Below are positions 1 through 4,682 of a stretch of 25,772 nucleotides of DNA, piece by piece. Numbering within the stretch: the stretch's first letter is position 1; every line of letters starts with the position of its first letter. Under the pieces are notes generated by a model that searched no databases, was not told the origin of the DNA, and saw only the letters and a list, made by a program, of their open reading frames with translations. The position numbers were made by a program, and so were the translations under genes. Location: IMG/VR virus record IMGVR_UViG_3300042434_001897, positions 1 to 25,772 of that record. One strand, written 5' to 3'. The stretch comes from a virus.

Positions 1-14
1 ATCTCCAGGCTCAC
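1..14 (-). CDS. start of next early-operon gene, cut by the window edge
   Basis: A GTG at 14..12 overlaps the stop codon of the WhiB-like gene at 11..13 in the same 4-nt GTGA pattern that joins nearly every gene of this operon. Only the first four codons (V-S-L-E) are visible, so nothing can be said of function. Confidence 0.45.
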
Positions 15-403
15 GCCACCGCCCCTTTCCTGTTCTTCTCTCGCCATTGCCGCTGCCATTCCCTCGTCGCTTCGTTGTGTGCTGCAGCACAGGCCGCACA
101 GGCCGTCTGGCCGTCTCGCCGGTGTCGTTGCCAGCCCCGGTCGGTGCCGCACGCTTCAGAGCCGAACCGCTCCCGGCGCCGCTGCCCCGGTGTCATGCCG
201 CCGACGACCATCACCGGCGACGGGTCGTCCGGCTGGCGCAGCACCCACGCCCGGCACCGGTCGAGGTGCTGGCAGTCGGCGCAGATGGCGAGTGCGTGCC
301 GTTCCTGCCTGGCGCGCTGGTGCTGCGGCCGCCAAGCGTCGACGACCATCTCGTCGCCACGGCCGGTGCAGGCGAGCTGCGCACGCAGTTCGGCAAAGTT
401 CAT
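11..403 (-). CDS. WhiB-like protein with C-terminal Cys module (copy 1)
   Basis: A 130-residue protein with a degenerate WhiB signature. Cys12, Cys41 and Cys44 (CADC) and Cys50 are spaced like the four Fe-S cluster ligands of WhiB proteins, followed by a VVGG turn (about 66-69) where the family has G-[VI]-W-G-G. WhiB proteins are actinobacterial Fe-S transcription factors that bind the sigma factor; phage copies such as TM4 WhiB act on host regulation. After the WhiB part, residues 85-118 hold C-G-T-x-R-G-W-x-x-H and C-A-A-C, a second Cys-rich module also present in the gene at 699-1088. The ATG at 403..401 overlaps the upstream stop (ATGA). The missing Trp in the turn makes this the more divergent of the two copies. 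Family membership is fairly secure; the regulatory target is unknown. Confidence 0.75.
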   Translation of the reverse strand: MNFAELRAQLACTGRGDEMVVDAWRPQHQRARQERHALAICADCQHLDRCRAWVLRQPDDPSPVMVVGGMTPGQRRRERFGSEACGTDRGWQRHRRDGQTACAACAAAHNEATREWQRQWREKNRKGAVA

Positions 404-702
404 GGCTGGCCCCTTTGCCACCAGCGGTCCTTCGTCCTTCTCGGACCACCAGCCACGGCACCGGGCGGTGACGGCCACACCGACCGCTCCGCCTGCGCCA
501 CGGTTGCCGCCTTCATGCTCAACCACTGGGCAGGGGTGAGACGGTGCGGGCCATTCAGGCACGTCACTCGCCCTACCCGGAATTGACGCACGTCGATCTT
601 CGTGCTGACGTCCGACCACTCGACCTTGCCCAATGCGCCGCAGACCGAGCAATGCTCGTCGGCCTCTTCGTAGACCTCGATGTGATGGAAGGTGCCGCTC
701 AT
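400..702 (-). CDS. hypothetical protein with a CxxC motif
   Basis: A 100-residue protein between the two WhiB-like genes, joined to both by ATGA overlaps. Residues 18-21 form C-S-V-C and Cys48 lies in a V-T-C-L-N segment, so a small metal site is possible. The C-terminal third is Arg/Trp/Gly rich. It begins M-S-G-T-F-H-H. I do not recognise a family. Its position between two Fe-S regulators suggests an early host-takeover or regulatory role, which is inference only. Confidence 0.65.
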   Translation of the reverse strand: MSGTFHHIEVYEEADEHCSVCGALGKVEWSDVSTKIDVRQFRVGRVTCLNGPHRLTPAQWLSMKAATVAQAERSVWPSPPGAVAGGPRRTKDRWWQRGQP

Positions 703-1088
703 GCCGCCCTGCCCTGTTTCCGTTCGGCCTTGTAGGCGGCTGCCGCTTCACGACATGACTGGCAAGGTCGCTCGCCCCGGTAGCGGTGCGCCGAGTACCC
801 GCTGGTGGTGCCGTGCTTGATCGGCTTGAGCGTCGTGCCCGGCTTCGGCCCCTTGCGGCCACCCGCCCGTCGCTGCCTCTCCTGCCGCAACTGCCGACCG
901 GACAGACCGCCCCAGATGCCCTCTGTCTCGCCGACCTCGATGGCGAACTCCAGGCACTGCTCGGCCACCGGACAGGTGGCGCAGACCGCCTGGGCGTTGC
1001 GAGCGGTGAACGCATCGCCCCGCTCGGGGAAGAACAGTTCCGGGTCGAGCCCACGGCAGGCGGCGAGGGTGCGCCAGTCAGCGCTCAC
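699..1088 (-). CDS. WhiB-family transcriptional regulator with C-terminal Cys module (copy 2)
   Basis: A 129-residue protein with the full WhiB signature: Cys11, then Cys36-x-x-Cys39-x5-Cys45, and G-I-W-G-G at 57-61 followed by a basic helix (R-Q-L-R-Q-E-R-Q-R-R). These are the [4Fe-4S] ligands and the conserved turn of WhiB proteins, which act with the primary sigma factor. Residues from about 85 on form a Lys/Pro-rich linker and then H-G-T-T-S-G-Y-x-x-H and C-Q-S-C-R-E, matching the extra module of the gene at 11-403. The GTG start (1088) lies inside copy A of the start-associated repeat, with GGAGG just upstream, and overlaps the stop of the preceding gene by 4 nt. Assignment to WhiB is secure; the role of the extra module is unknown. 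Confidence 0.9.
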   Translation of the reverse strand: MSADWRTLAACRGLDPELFFPERGDAFTARNAQAVCATCPVAEQCLEFAIEVGETEGIWGGLSGRQLRQERQRRAGGRKGPKPGTTLKPIKHGTTSGYSAHRYRGERPCQSCREAAAAYKAERKQGRAA

Positions 1089-1102
1089 GACGGGCCTCCT
1101 TG
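1084..1102 (-). repeat. start-associated repeat, copy A
   Basis: Minus-strand core GGAGGCCCGTCGTGAGC. It contains the RBS and GTG start of the WhiB gene at 699-1088 and the stop of the gene at 1085-1345. Confidence 0.85.
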
Positions 1103-1345
1103 CATGGGGGCGACGTTGAAGCCCTCCAACATCTGCCGCATCCTGGCTTGGTGATCCACGTCGTAGGCGTCTGACTGTGCGGCCAATCCATCGACCCAGG
1201 CAGGGAGCATGGCGGCGATCTGGTCGACCACCATCTTGAAGTAGGCCGACGATGTGTAGCGGTGGCGGTGCTTGTCGCCCACCAGGCCAGCGACCAGATG
1301 GCGAAGTGCTGGGCACTCGGAACTAACGTGCGGGTCACCGCTCAC
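1085..1345 (-). CDS. small early protein started by repeat copy B
   Basis: An 86-residue protein beginning V-S-G-D-P-H-V, read from the GTG inside repeat copy B. It ends Q-G-G-P-S because its last codons and stop lie inside repeat copy A. An overlapping frame (1078-1338) lacks this start signal and was not chosen. The middle is mixed helical with His residues (D-K-H-R-H-R-Y); no family is recognised. It belongs to the run of repeat-started genes and is presumably a non-essential early phage protein. Confidence 0.7.
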   Translation of the reverse strand: MSGDPHVSSECPALRHLVAGLVGDKHRHRYTSSAYFKMVVDQIAAMLPAWVDGLAAQSDAYDVDHQARMRQMLEGFNVAPMQGGPS

Positions 1346-1361
1346 GACGGGCCTCCTCCCA
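1335..1361 (-). repeat. start-associated repeat, copy B
   Basis: Longest form of the repeat: core GGAGGCCCGTCGTGAGC with an extra GGA before it and GGTGACC after it. It holds the start of the gene at 1085-1345 and the stop of the gene at 1335-1592. Confidence 0.85.
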
Positions 1362-1592
1362 TGCGCTCAGAGACTCTCGGCCATCGTTCACGCCACATGC
1401 CGTGACATGGCGGCGAAAGTTGTCAGCCATCGCATCGCCAGCGGCCCGCAGCCGCTCGATCTCGTCCAGCATCGCAATGGTCGATTCCTCGGCAACAGCG
1501 ATGAAGCCCCTCATCAAGGTGTTGGGTTGCATCATCCAGACGCCGCCCATCTTGCGGTACTTGCGGTCAGCAAAGATCAGGTCACCGCTCAC
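1335..1592 (-). CDS. small coiled-coil early protein started by repeat copy C
   Basis: An 85-residue protein starting V-S-G-D-L-I-F at a GTG in repeat copy C. It contains a helical E-I-E-R-L-R-A segment (44-50) encoded by an 18-bp sequence shared with the genes at 1582 and 1866. It ends W-E-E-A-R-R-E-R: the last seven codons and the stop are repeat copy B read in a second frame, so it overlaps the next gene by 11 nt. Function unknown. Confidence 0.7.
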   Translation of the reverse strand: MSGDLIFADRKYRKMGGVWMMQPNTLMRGFIAVAEESTIAMLDEIERLRAAGDAMADNFRRHVTACGVNDGRESLSAWEEARRER

Positions 1593-1608
1593 GACGGGCC
1601 TCCTCCCA
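1582..1608 (-). repeat. start-associated repeat, copy C
   Basis: Identical to copy B over the whole length of the long form. It starts the gene at 1335-1592 and ends the gene at 1582-1869. Confidence 0.85.
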
Positions 1609-1869
1609 GCCAGCGAGGGTGTCCTGCGCTGCCTTCCAGACACCGATCACTTCGTCGTGCGTTGCATCGCGCAGCGACGGATCGAACATCTCTTGCAACG
1701 CGACAGCCAGCCTGTCGGCCAGGGCACGCTCGGCGGTGCGCTCGTCCCGCAGCCGCTCGTTCTCGGCCAGTGCGCTACGCACCTCAACCTCCATTTGGTC
1801 ACCAAGGAAGCCGGTCAAAGCGCCGCCGTTCGTCCAATGGCGCATTGTCGGGTAATCGTCCTTACTCAC
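1582..1869 (-). CDS. small coiled-coil early protein started by repeat copy D
   Basis: A 95-residue protein starting V-S-K-D-D-Y-P at the GTG of repeat copy D. Residues 33-60 form a charged helix with E-N-E-R-L-R-D, related to the E-I-E-R-L-R helices of its neighbours. It ends W-E-E-A-R-R-E-R inside repeat copy C and overlaps the next gene by 11 nt, exactly as the following gene does with repeat copy B. Function unknown; the shared helix and shared tail suggest that neighbouring genes are related by duplication or recombination. Confidence 0.7.
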   Translation of the reverse strand: MSKDDYPTMRHWTNGGALTGFLGDQMEVEVRSALAENERLRDERTAERALADRLAVALQEMFDPSLRDATHDEVIGVWKAAQDTLAGWEEARRER

Positions 1870-1882
1870 GACGGGCCTCCTA
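1864..1882 (-). repeat. start-associated repeat, copy D
   Basis: Core AGGAGGCCCGTCGTGAGT; starts the gene at 1582-1869 and contains the stop of the gene at 1866-2114. Confidence 0.85.
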
Positions 1883-2114
1883 TGAGGTAGCCAGGGATGA
1901 GGAATGGCAGCGGCGAGAAACGAGAGCAGTGCCCGCACTGATGCTTGTAGATCGTGGGGTCGGCCGACAGCCGCTCCACCTCGGCACGCAGCCGCTCGAT
2001 CTCGGTGCGGGCGGCGGCGAACTGTTCCCGATAGAACTGGGCACCGCCCAAGCCGCCCCACTGCTCAGCATCGGCTTCCTCTTCGGCAAGCCAATCGCAA
2101 ATGTCACCGCTCAC
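1866..2114 (-). CDS. small coiled-coil and CxxC early protein started by repeat copy E
   Basis: An 82-residue protein from the GTG in repeat copy E (V-S-G-D-I-C-D). It has an acidic N-terminus, a helix with E-I-E-R-L-R-A-E-V-E-R-L (39-49), then C-G-H-C at 60-63 which may bind metal. It ends I-G-G-P-S within repeat copy D, overlapping the next start by 4 nt. No family is recognised. Confidence 0.7.
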   Translation of the reverse strand: MSGDICDWLAEEEADAEQWGGLGGAQFYREQFAAARTEIERLRAEVERLSADPTIYKHQCGHCSRFSPLPFLIPGYLIGGPS

Positions 2115-2127
2115 GACGGGCCCCCCT
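2104..2127 (-). repeat. start-associated repeat, copy E
   Basis: Core GGGGGGCCCGTCGTGAGC with the following GGTGAC; the RBS part is changed to a G run. It starts the gene at 1866-2114 and ends the gene at 2111-2317. Confidence 0.8.
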
Positions 2128-2317
2128 CGGGGTATGGCTGGAACGCGATGACGTGCTTACCTAGGGCGAGCCTGTGGCCGAGGCACATTGGCAAAGTGAA
2201 GAATGTCGCTGCTCCGACACCTTCGCTTCGGACTACATCAACAACGGACTCGGCAGTCATGCCGCACAACGTGCCGTCCTTGCGTTCGCTGGGGTACTCG
2301 CACAGAGGTGTACTCAC
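2111..2317 (-). CDS. small Cys-containing early protein started by repeat copy F
   Basis: A 68-residue protein starting V-S-T-P-L-C-E at the GTG inside repeat copy F. Cys6, Cys18 and Cys45 with nearby His could form a small zinc site (L-C-E-Y-P ... T-L-C-G ... P-M-C-L-G-H). It ends E-G-G-P-S inside repeat copy E. Function unknown. Confidence 0.65.
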   Translation of the reverse strand: MSTPLCEYPSERKDGTLCGMTAESVVDVVRSEGVGAATFFTLPMCLGHRLALGKHVIAFQPYPEGGPS

Positions 2318-2328
2318 GACGGCCCTCC
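2312..2328 (-). repeat. start-associated repeat, copy F
   Basis: Core GGGAGGGCCGTCGTGAGT, the most divergent copy. It starts the gene at 2111-2317 and ends the gene at 2314-2496. Confidence 0.8.
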
Positions 2329-2496
2329 CGCCACCCGCTCGACGATGGCGTCGCACAGCGCCTCGGCCAGTTCGTGAATCTTCAACTGGACGTCCCATTC
2401 GACAATGTCGATCCACGCGCTGCCAGCGTTGGTGTGCGGGTGCCAGCGCTGGTGCAGCACCTCGTCGATGATCGGGTACAGCTCATCCTTCGTCAC
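2314..2496 (-). CDS. small acidic early protein
   Basis: A 60-residue acidic protein (M-T-K-D-E-L-Y-P-I-I-D) starting at a GTG that overlaps the upstream stop by 4 nt, with AGGGAGG as ribosome binding site. It is the first gene whose end is formed by the repeat array (A-G-G-P-S in repeat copy F), although its own start does not carry the repeat. It is predicted to be mostly helical. No family is recognised. Confidence 0.65.
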   Translation of the reverse strand: MTKDELYPIIDEVLHQRWHPHTNAGSAWIDIVEWDVQLKIHELAEALCDAIVERVAGGPS

Positions 2497-2705
2497 TCCC
2501 CTACCTCCCTGTTCTTCTCGTTCCTCAGGTGCTCGGCCAGCACGCCGTCGAGCACGGTCATGCCGCCGAGGTCGGCGGCGTCGTCGACCTGGCGTCGCCG
2601 CCTGATCGGTCCCTGGGTGAGCGGCCGACCCTTGGCGGCGACGAGTTTGTCGTGCTCGTCGCGGGTGATTCCGGTCGCCGGGATCGGTGTCGGATCGGGG
2701 GTCAT
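2493..2705 (-). CDS. small hypothetical early protein
   Basis: A 70-residue protein with a Pro-rich start (M-T-P-D-P-T-P-I-P) and a basic I-R-R-R-R-Q-V stretch, coupled by ATGA at its start and GTGA at its end. The C-terminus (R-N-E-K-N-R-E-V) resembles the tail of the WhiB-like protein at 11-403 (R-E-K-N-R-K-G). The middle (L-V-A-A-K-G-R-P-L-T) is unassigned. Confidence 0.65.
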   Translation of the reverse strand: MTPDPTPIPATGITRDEHDKLVAAKGRPLTQGPIRRRRQVDDAADLGGMTVLDGVLAEHLRNEKNREVGE

Positions 2706-2890
2706 GGGGTGACCTCGGCCAGGATTCCCCGCAACTTCGGCGGGTGAGCCATCGACATCGTCGGCCCGATCGGCACGCCCCACCAGAGCAGGTGGAGGTG
2801 CATCGCCACCCTCATCTCAGCGTCGTGTTCGTAGATGGCCTTCATCCACCAGTCCACGAAATGCTCGAGCCGTGCCTGGTCGGGGGTCAT
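2702..2890 (-). CDS. small hypothetical early protein
   Basis: A 62-residue protein starting M-T-P-D-Q-A-R-L-E-H, rich in Trp, His and Met (W-W-M-K-A, M-H-L-H-L-L-W-W). It is coupled on both sides by ATGA overlaps. The aromatic helix could be amphipathic, but it is not a clear membrane segment. Function unknown. Confidence 0.65.
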   Translation of the reverse strand: MTPDQARLEHFVDWWMKAIYEHDAEMRVAMHLHLLWWGVPIGPTMSMAHPPKLRGILAEVTP

Positions 2891-3093
2891 AGCAGCCCCT
2901 CCTGTCGCCGGTTGCGATGCAACTCGGACAGCCATTGCCGGTTGACGCTCGCTCGGTCGAGGCGGTGGGTCAGTTCTGTGCACTCGTATCGAGCGACGGC
3001 CCTGCCCCACAGCGACGAGTAGTAGCGATAGAGCTTCCGGACAGTGATTCGCTCGGCGAGTTGCAGCTGGTAGCGGTCCTGCCTGATGTTCAC
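2887..3093 (-). CDS. small basic hypothetical protein
   Basis: A 68-residue basic protein, starting at a GTG that overlaps the stop of the RuvC-like gene (GTGA). It has many Arg and Tyr residues (K-L-Y-R-Y-Y-S-S-L-W-G-R) and ends R-N-R-R-Q-E-G-L-L. The charge suggests nucleic-acid contact, and the position right after a resolvase is compatible with a recombination accessory, but this is inference. Confidence 0.65.
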   Translation of the reverse strand: MNIRQDRYQLQLAERITVRKLYRYYSSLWGRAVARYECTELTHRLDRASVNRQWLSELHRNRRQEGLL

Positions 3094-3551
3094 CCCAGCC
3101 CCCTCATCCACCAGTGAGCGAGCAGTGCCGCATCGGCGCGCCCGTCGTCCTTCACCCGGTCGAACAGGTCGTCGAGCGGCCACAGCCGCTGCGCCGCCAG
3201 GCGGTGCGCACCCTTGTCGGCGCCGACGCCGAGGTCCTTCGTCCAGCGTTGCGGCGTGACGTAGGTGACGGGCCGGTCGAGCCCGGCGAGCACGCCTTCG
3301 ATGACGCCGCAGCCACGGCCGAACGAGAACGCCGATGTGGCGCCGGAACCCTGCACGCCCTGCACGTCTTCGACGACGACCATGACGGCCGGGCCGATGT
3401 CGACGAGCAGGTCGCGCAGGTGCCGGGCCGAGATGCGCTTCTTGCCACGCACCTCGATCGTCGGCATGTCCCAGACGAGCACCTCGCCGGCGGCGTTGAC
3501 GACAGCGATGGCGCCGGCGACGCCAGGGTCGATGCCGATGGTGAGGGTCAC
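3090..3551 (-). CDS. RuvC-like Holliday junction resolvase
   Basis: A 153-residue RNase H-fold nuclease. The acidic motifs are in order: G-I-D-P-G (Asp8), V-V-V-E-D-V (Glu61), and D-D-G-R-A-D-A-A-L-L-A (Asp136/Asp140), which is the arrangement of RuvC metal ligands. Length is close to typical RuvC (about 160-175). Such phage enzymes cut four-way or branched DNA before packaging. The GTG start overlaps the previous stop by 4 nt. With the RecB-type nuclease and the SSB-like protein upstream it forms the DNA recombination part of the early operon. Some phage RuvC-like proteins prefer other branched structures, so exact substrate is open. Confidence 0.88.
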   Translation of the reverse strand: MTLTIGIDPGVAGAIAVVNAAGEVLVWDMPTIEVRGKKRISARHLRDLLVDIGPAVMVVVEDVQGVQGSGATSAFSFGRGCGVIEGVLAGLDRPVTYVTPQRWTKDLGVGADKGAHRLAAQRLWPLDDLFDRVKDDGRADAALLAHWWMRGLG

Positions 3552-3736
3552 TGCGCCCACTCCACGCCTTCGAGGCTGTCGGGCACGCCGACCAAGCCGT
3601 GCTCGGCGAGCAGGTCGTTGATCCGGTTGGCGGTCGCACGGTCGGGGCAGGCGATCACACCGGTCGGGCCGACGACCACCCATGCACCGAGGTGGTGCAC
3701 GGAGTGGGCGTAGGTCACCGGGTAGTCGCCGGTCAC
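3548..3736 (-). CDS. small hypothetical protein between HTH and RuvC genes
   Basis: A 62-residue protein starting V-T-G-D-Y-P at a GTGA overlap and ending E-W-A-Q at another. It has a beta-rich first half (W-V-V-V-G-P-T-G-V-I-A) followed by a helix (A-T-A-N-R-I-N-D-L-L-A). Strict coupling on both sides supports it as real. Function unknown. Confidence 0.65.
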   Translation of the reverse strand: MTGDYPVTYAHSVHHLGAWVVVGPTGVIACPDRATANRINDLLAEHGLVGVPDSLEGVEWAQ

Positions 3737-4203
3737 AGCGCTGCCGCCGCTGCGTCTCGGGCGGCCTGGTGGTTGACGGCGGGCCGGTCGGCGTCGATGA
3801 GGCCCTGTTCGCGGCAACGCTTCACCATCCACTGAGCGGTGGTGGCGTTGACGTCGAACTTGTCGTTCAGCCACGCCGCTCGCCGCTCGCCCACGGTGTC
3901 GGCACGCCTGATCGCACGGGCGATCACGTCCCAGTCCCAGCGGCCTCCCGGCGTGCGGCCGTAGGGCACTTCCGGGTCGTCCTGCTGCGCAGTTTCGGGA
4001 ACGTCGGCCACGCCGAGCATTTCCCACGCCTCAGCAGTCCTGTTGGCCCGCTCCTCATCGGCGATGAGGTCCATCAGCAGCGAGTCGGCGTCCAGGCCGA
4101 ACGCTTCGATGGCGGCACGGACGAACGCCATGCGGTGCTCGATCTCGCTCGCCTCGGCCTCGAGCAGGCGCAGCGCCTGGCCGAGGTGCTCGGCGGCGGT
4201 CAC
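3733..4203 (-). CDS. probable helix-turn-helix DNA-binding protein
   Basis: A 156-residue protein. Two GTG codons are in tandem at 4206 and 4203; the second gives the usual GTGA overlap with the SSB-like gene and is chosen. The first half is a long helix rich in Glu/Ala/Leu (E-A-E-A-S-E-I-E-H-R). The second half (about 85-140) contains W-D-W-D-V-I-A-R-A-I followed by F-D-V-N-A-T-T-A-Q-W-M-V-K-R-C-R-E-Q-G-L-I, which looks like a winged or simple HTH recognition region. It could be a replication initiator-like or regulatory protein; no closer assignment is possible. Confidence 0.6.
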   Translation of the reverse strand: MTAAEHLGQALRLLEAEASEIEHRMAFVRAAIEAFGLDADSLLMDLIADEERANRTAEAWEMLGVADVPETAQQDDPEVPYGRTPGGRWDWDVIARAIRRADTVGERRAAWLNDKFDVNATTAQWMVKRCREQGLIDADRPAVNHQAARDAAAAAL

Positions 4204-4637
4204 CACGCCTCGTCTGCGGGTGCGGCGGGCTTGGCGGCCTTCACCGGTGCGGGGCCGAACTTGGCCTTGAACAACTTGGCCCGGGCAAAGCCTTTGCGCT
4301 CCTCGCCGAGGTCGTGGTGCTTGATCGTCAGCTCGGAACCGATGACGGTCTTGAGCCCGGCAGCGGCAGCGGCCTCACGGATGGCGGTGACCATGTTGCC
4401 GCGCACCCACAGCGCCTGCGGGCCGTCGTCGGTGTCGAGCGTGAAGATCCACACGGCCATCGGCTTGCCGTCGGGCCAGCGCTTCACCCCGCCGTCGGGC
4501 TTGGTGTCGTCGCGCTGGTCGATGGCGGTGACCACGCCGGTCACGGTGTCGCCGAGGTTCGGGAACTTGATGTCGGTAAGGCTGGAGCCGCCAGCGGCCA
4601 TGAACGGGTCGGACTGGTTGCTGAAGGGGTCGGACAT
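4200..4637 (-). CDS. probable single-stranded-DNA-binding (OB-fold-like) protein
   Basis: A 145-residue protein. The pattern is a disordered start (M-S-D-P-F-S-N), a central beta-rich region with T-V-T-G-V-V-T-A-I and W-I-F-T-L-D-T-D, and a Lys/Pro/Ala tail ending A-D-E-A-W, an acidic tip with a terminal aromatic as in many SSBs. Similar proteins sit next to RecB/Cas4-like nucleases in actinophage early regions. The start has AAGGAG nine bases upstream of the ATG. It is preceded by the only intergenic gap in the operon. The SSB call rests on overall pattern and context, not on a diagnostic motif. Confidence 0.6.
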   Translation of the reverse strand: MSDPFSNQSDPFMAAGGSSLTDIKFPNLGDTVTGVVTAIDQRDDTKPDGGVKRWPDGKPMAVWIFTLDTDDGPQALWVRGNMVTAIREAAAAAGLKTVIGSELTIKHHDLGEERKGFARAKLFKAKFGPAPVKAAKPAAPADEAW

Positions 4638-4682
4638 TGTGGGTATCTCCTTGGTGTGTTTGTTGGTTGTCTTGGTTGGTTG
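4638..4682 (-). promoter_or_regulatory. CA-rich unstructured leader with strong RBS
   Basis: This 45-bp gap is the only non-coding break in the 7.6-kb early operon. On the coding strand it has repeated CAACCAA/CAACAAAC units with almost no G, then AAGGAG. Composition is very unlike the GC-rich surroundings. An unstructured leader of this type would favour high translation of the SSB-like gene; a processing site is also possible. Confidence 0.5.

Larger units (their letters stand above)
1447..2004 (+). repeat. 18-bp repeat encoding an ExERLR helix in three adjacent genes
   Basis: CGCAGCCGCTCGATCTCG occurs at 1447-1464 and 1987-2004 and, with one change, at 1748-1765. On the coding strand it gives the E-I/N-E-R-L-R helix in the genes at 1335, 1582 and 1866. 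This points to a common origin of these small genes. Confidence 0.6.

Noticed and set aside
1084-2330. CRISPR array
   Set aside because: Repeats are 200 bp or more apart, spaced by coding genes, and match gene starts; spacing and structure are not those of CRISPR.
1272-2471. Plus-strand open frame opposite the small-gene array
   Set aside because: The minus-strand genes have repeats, RBS and coupled starts; the plus-strand frame has only shadow composition.
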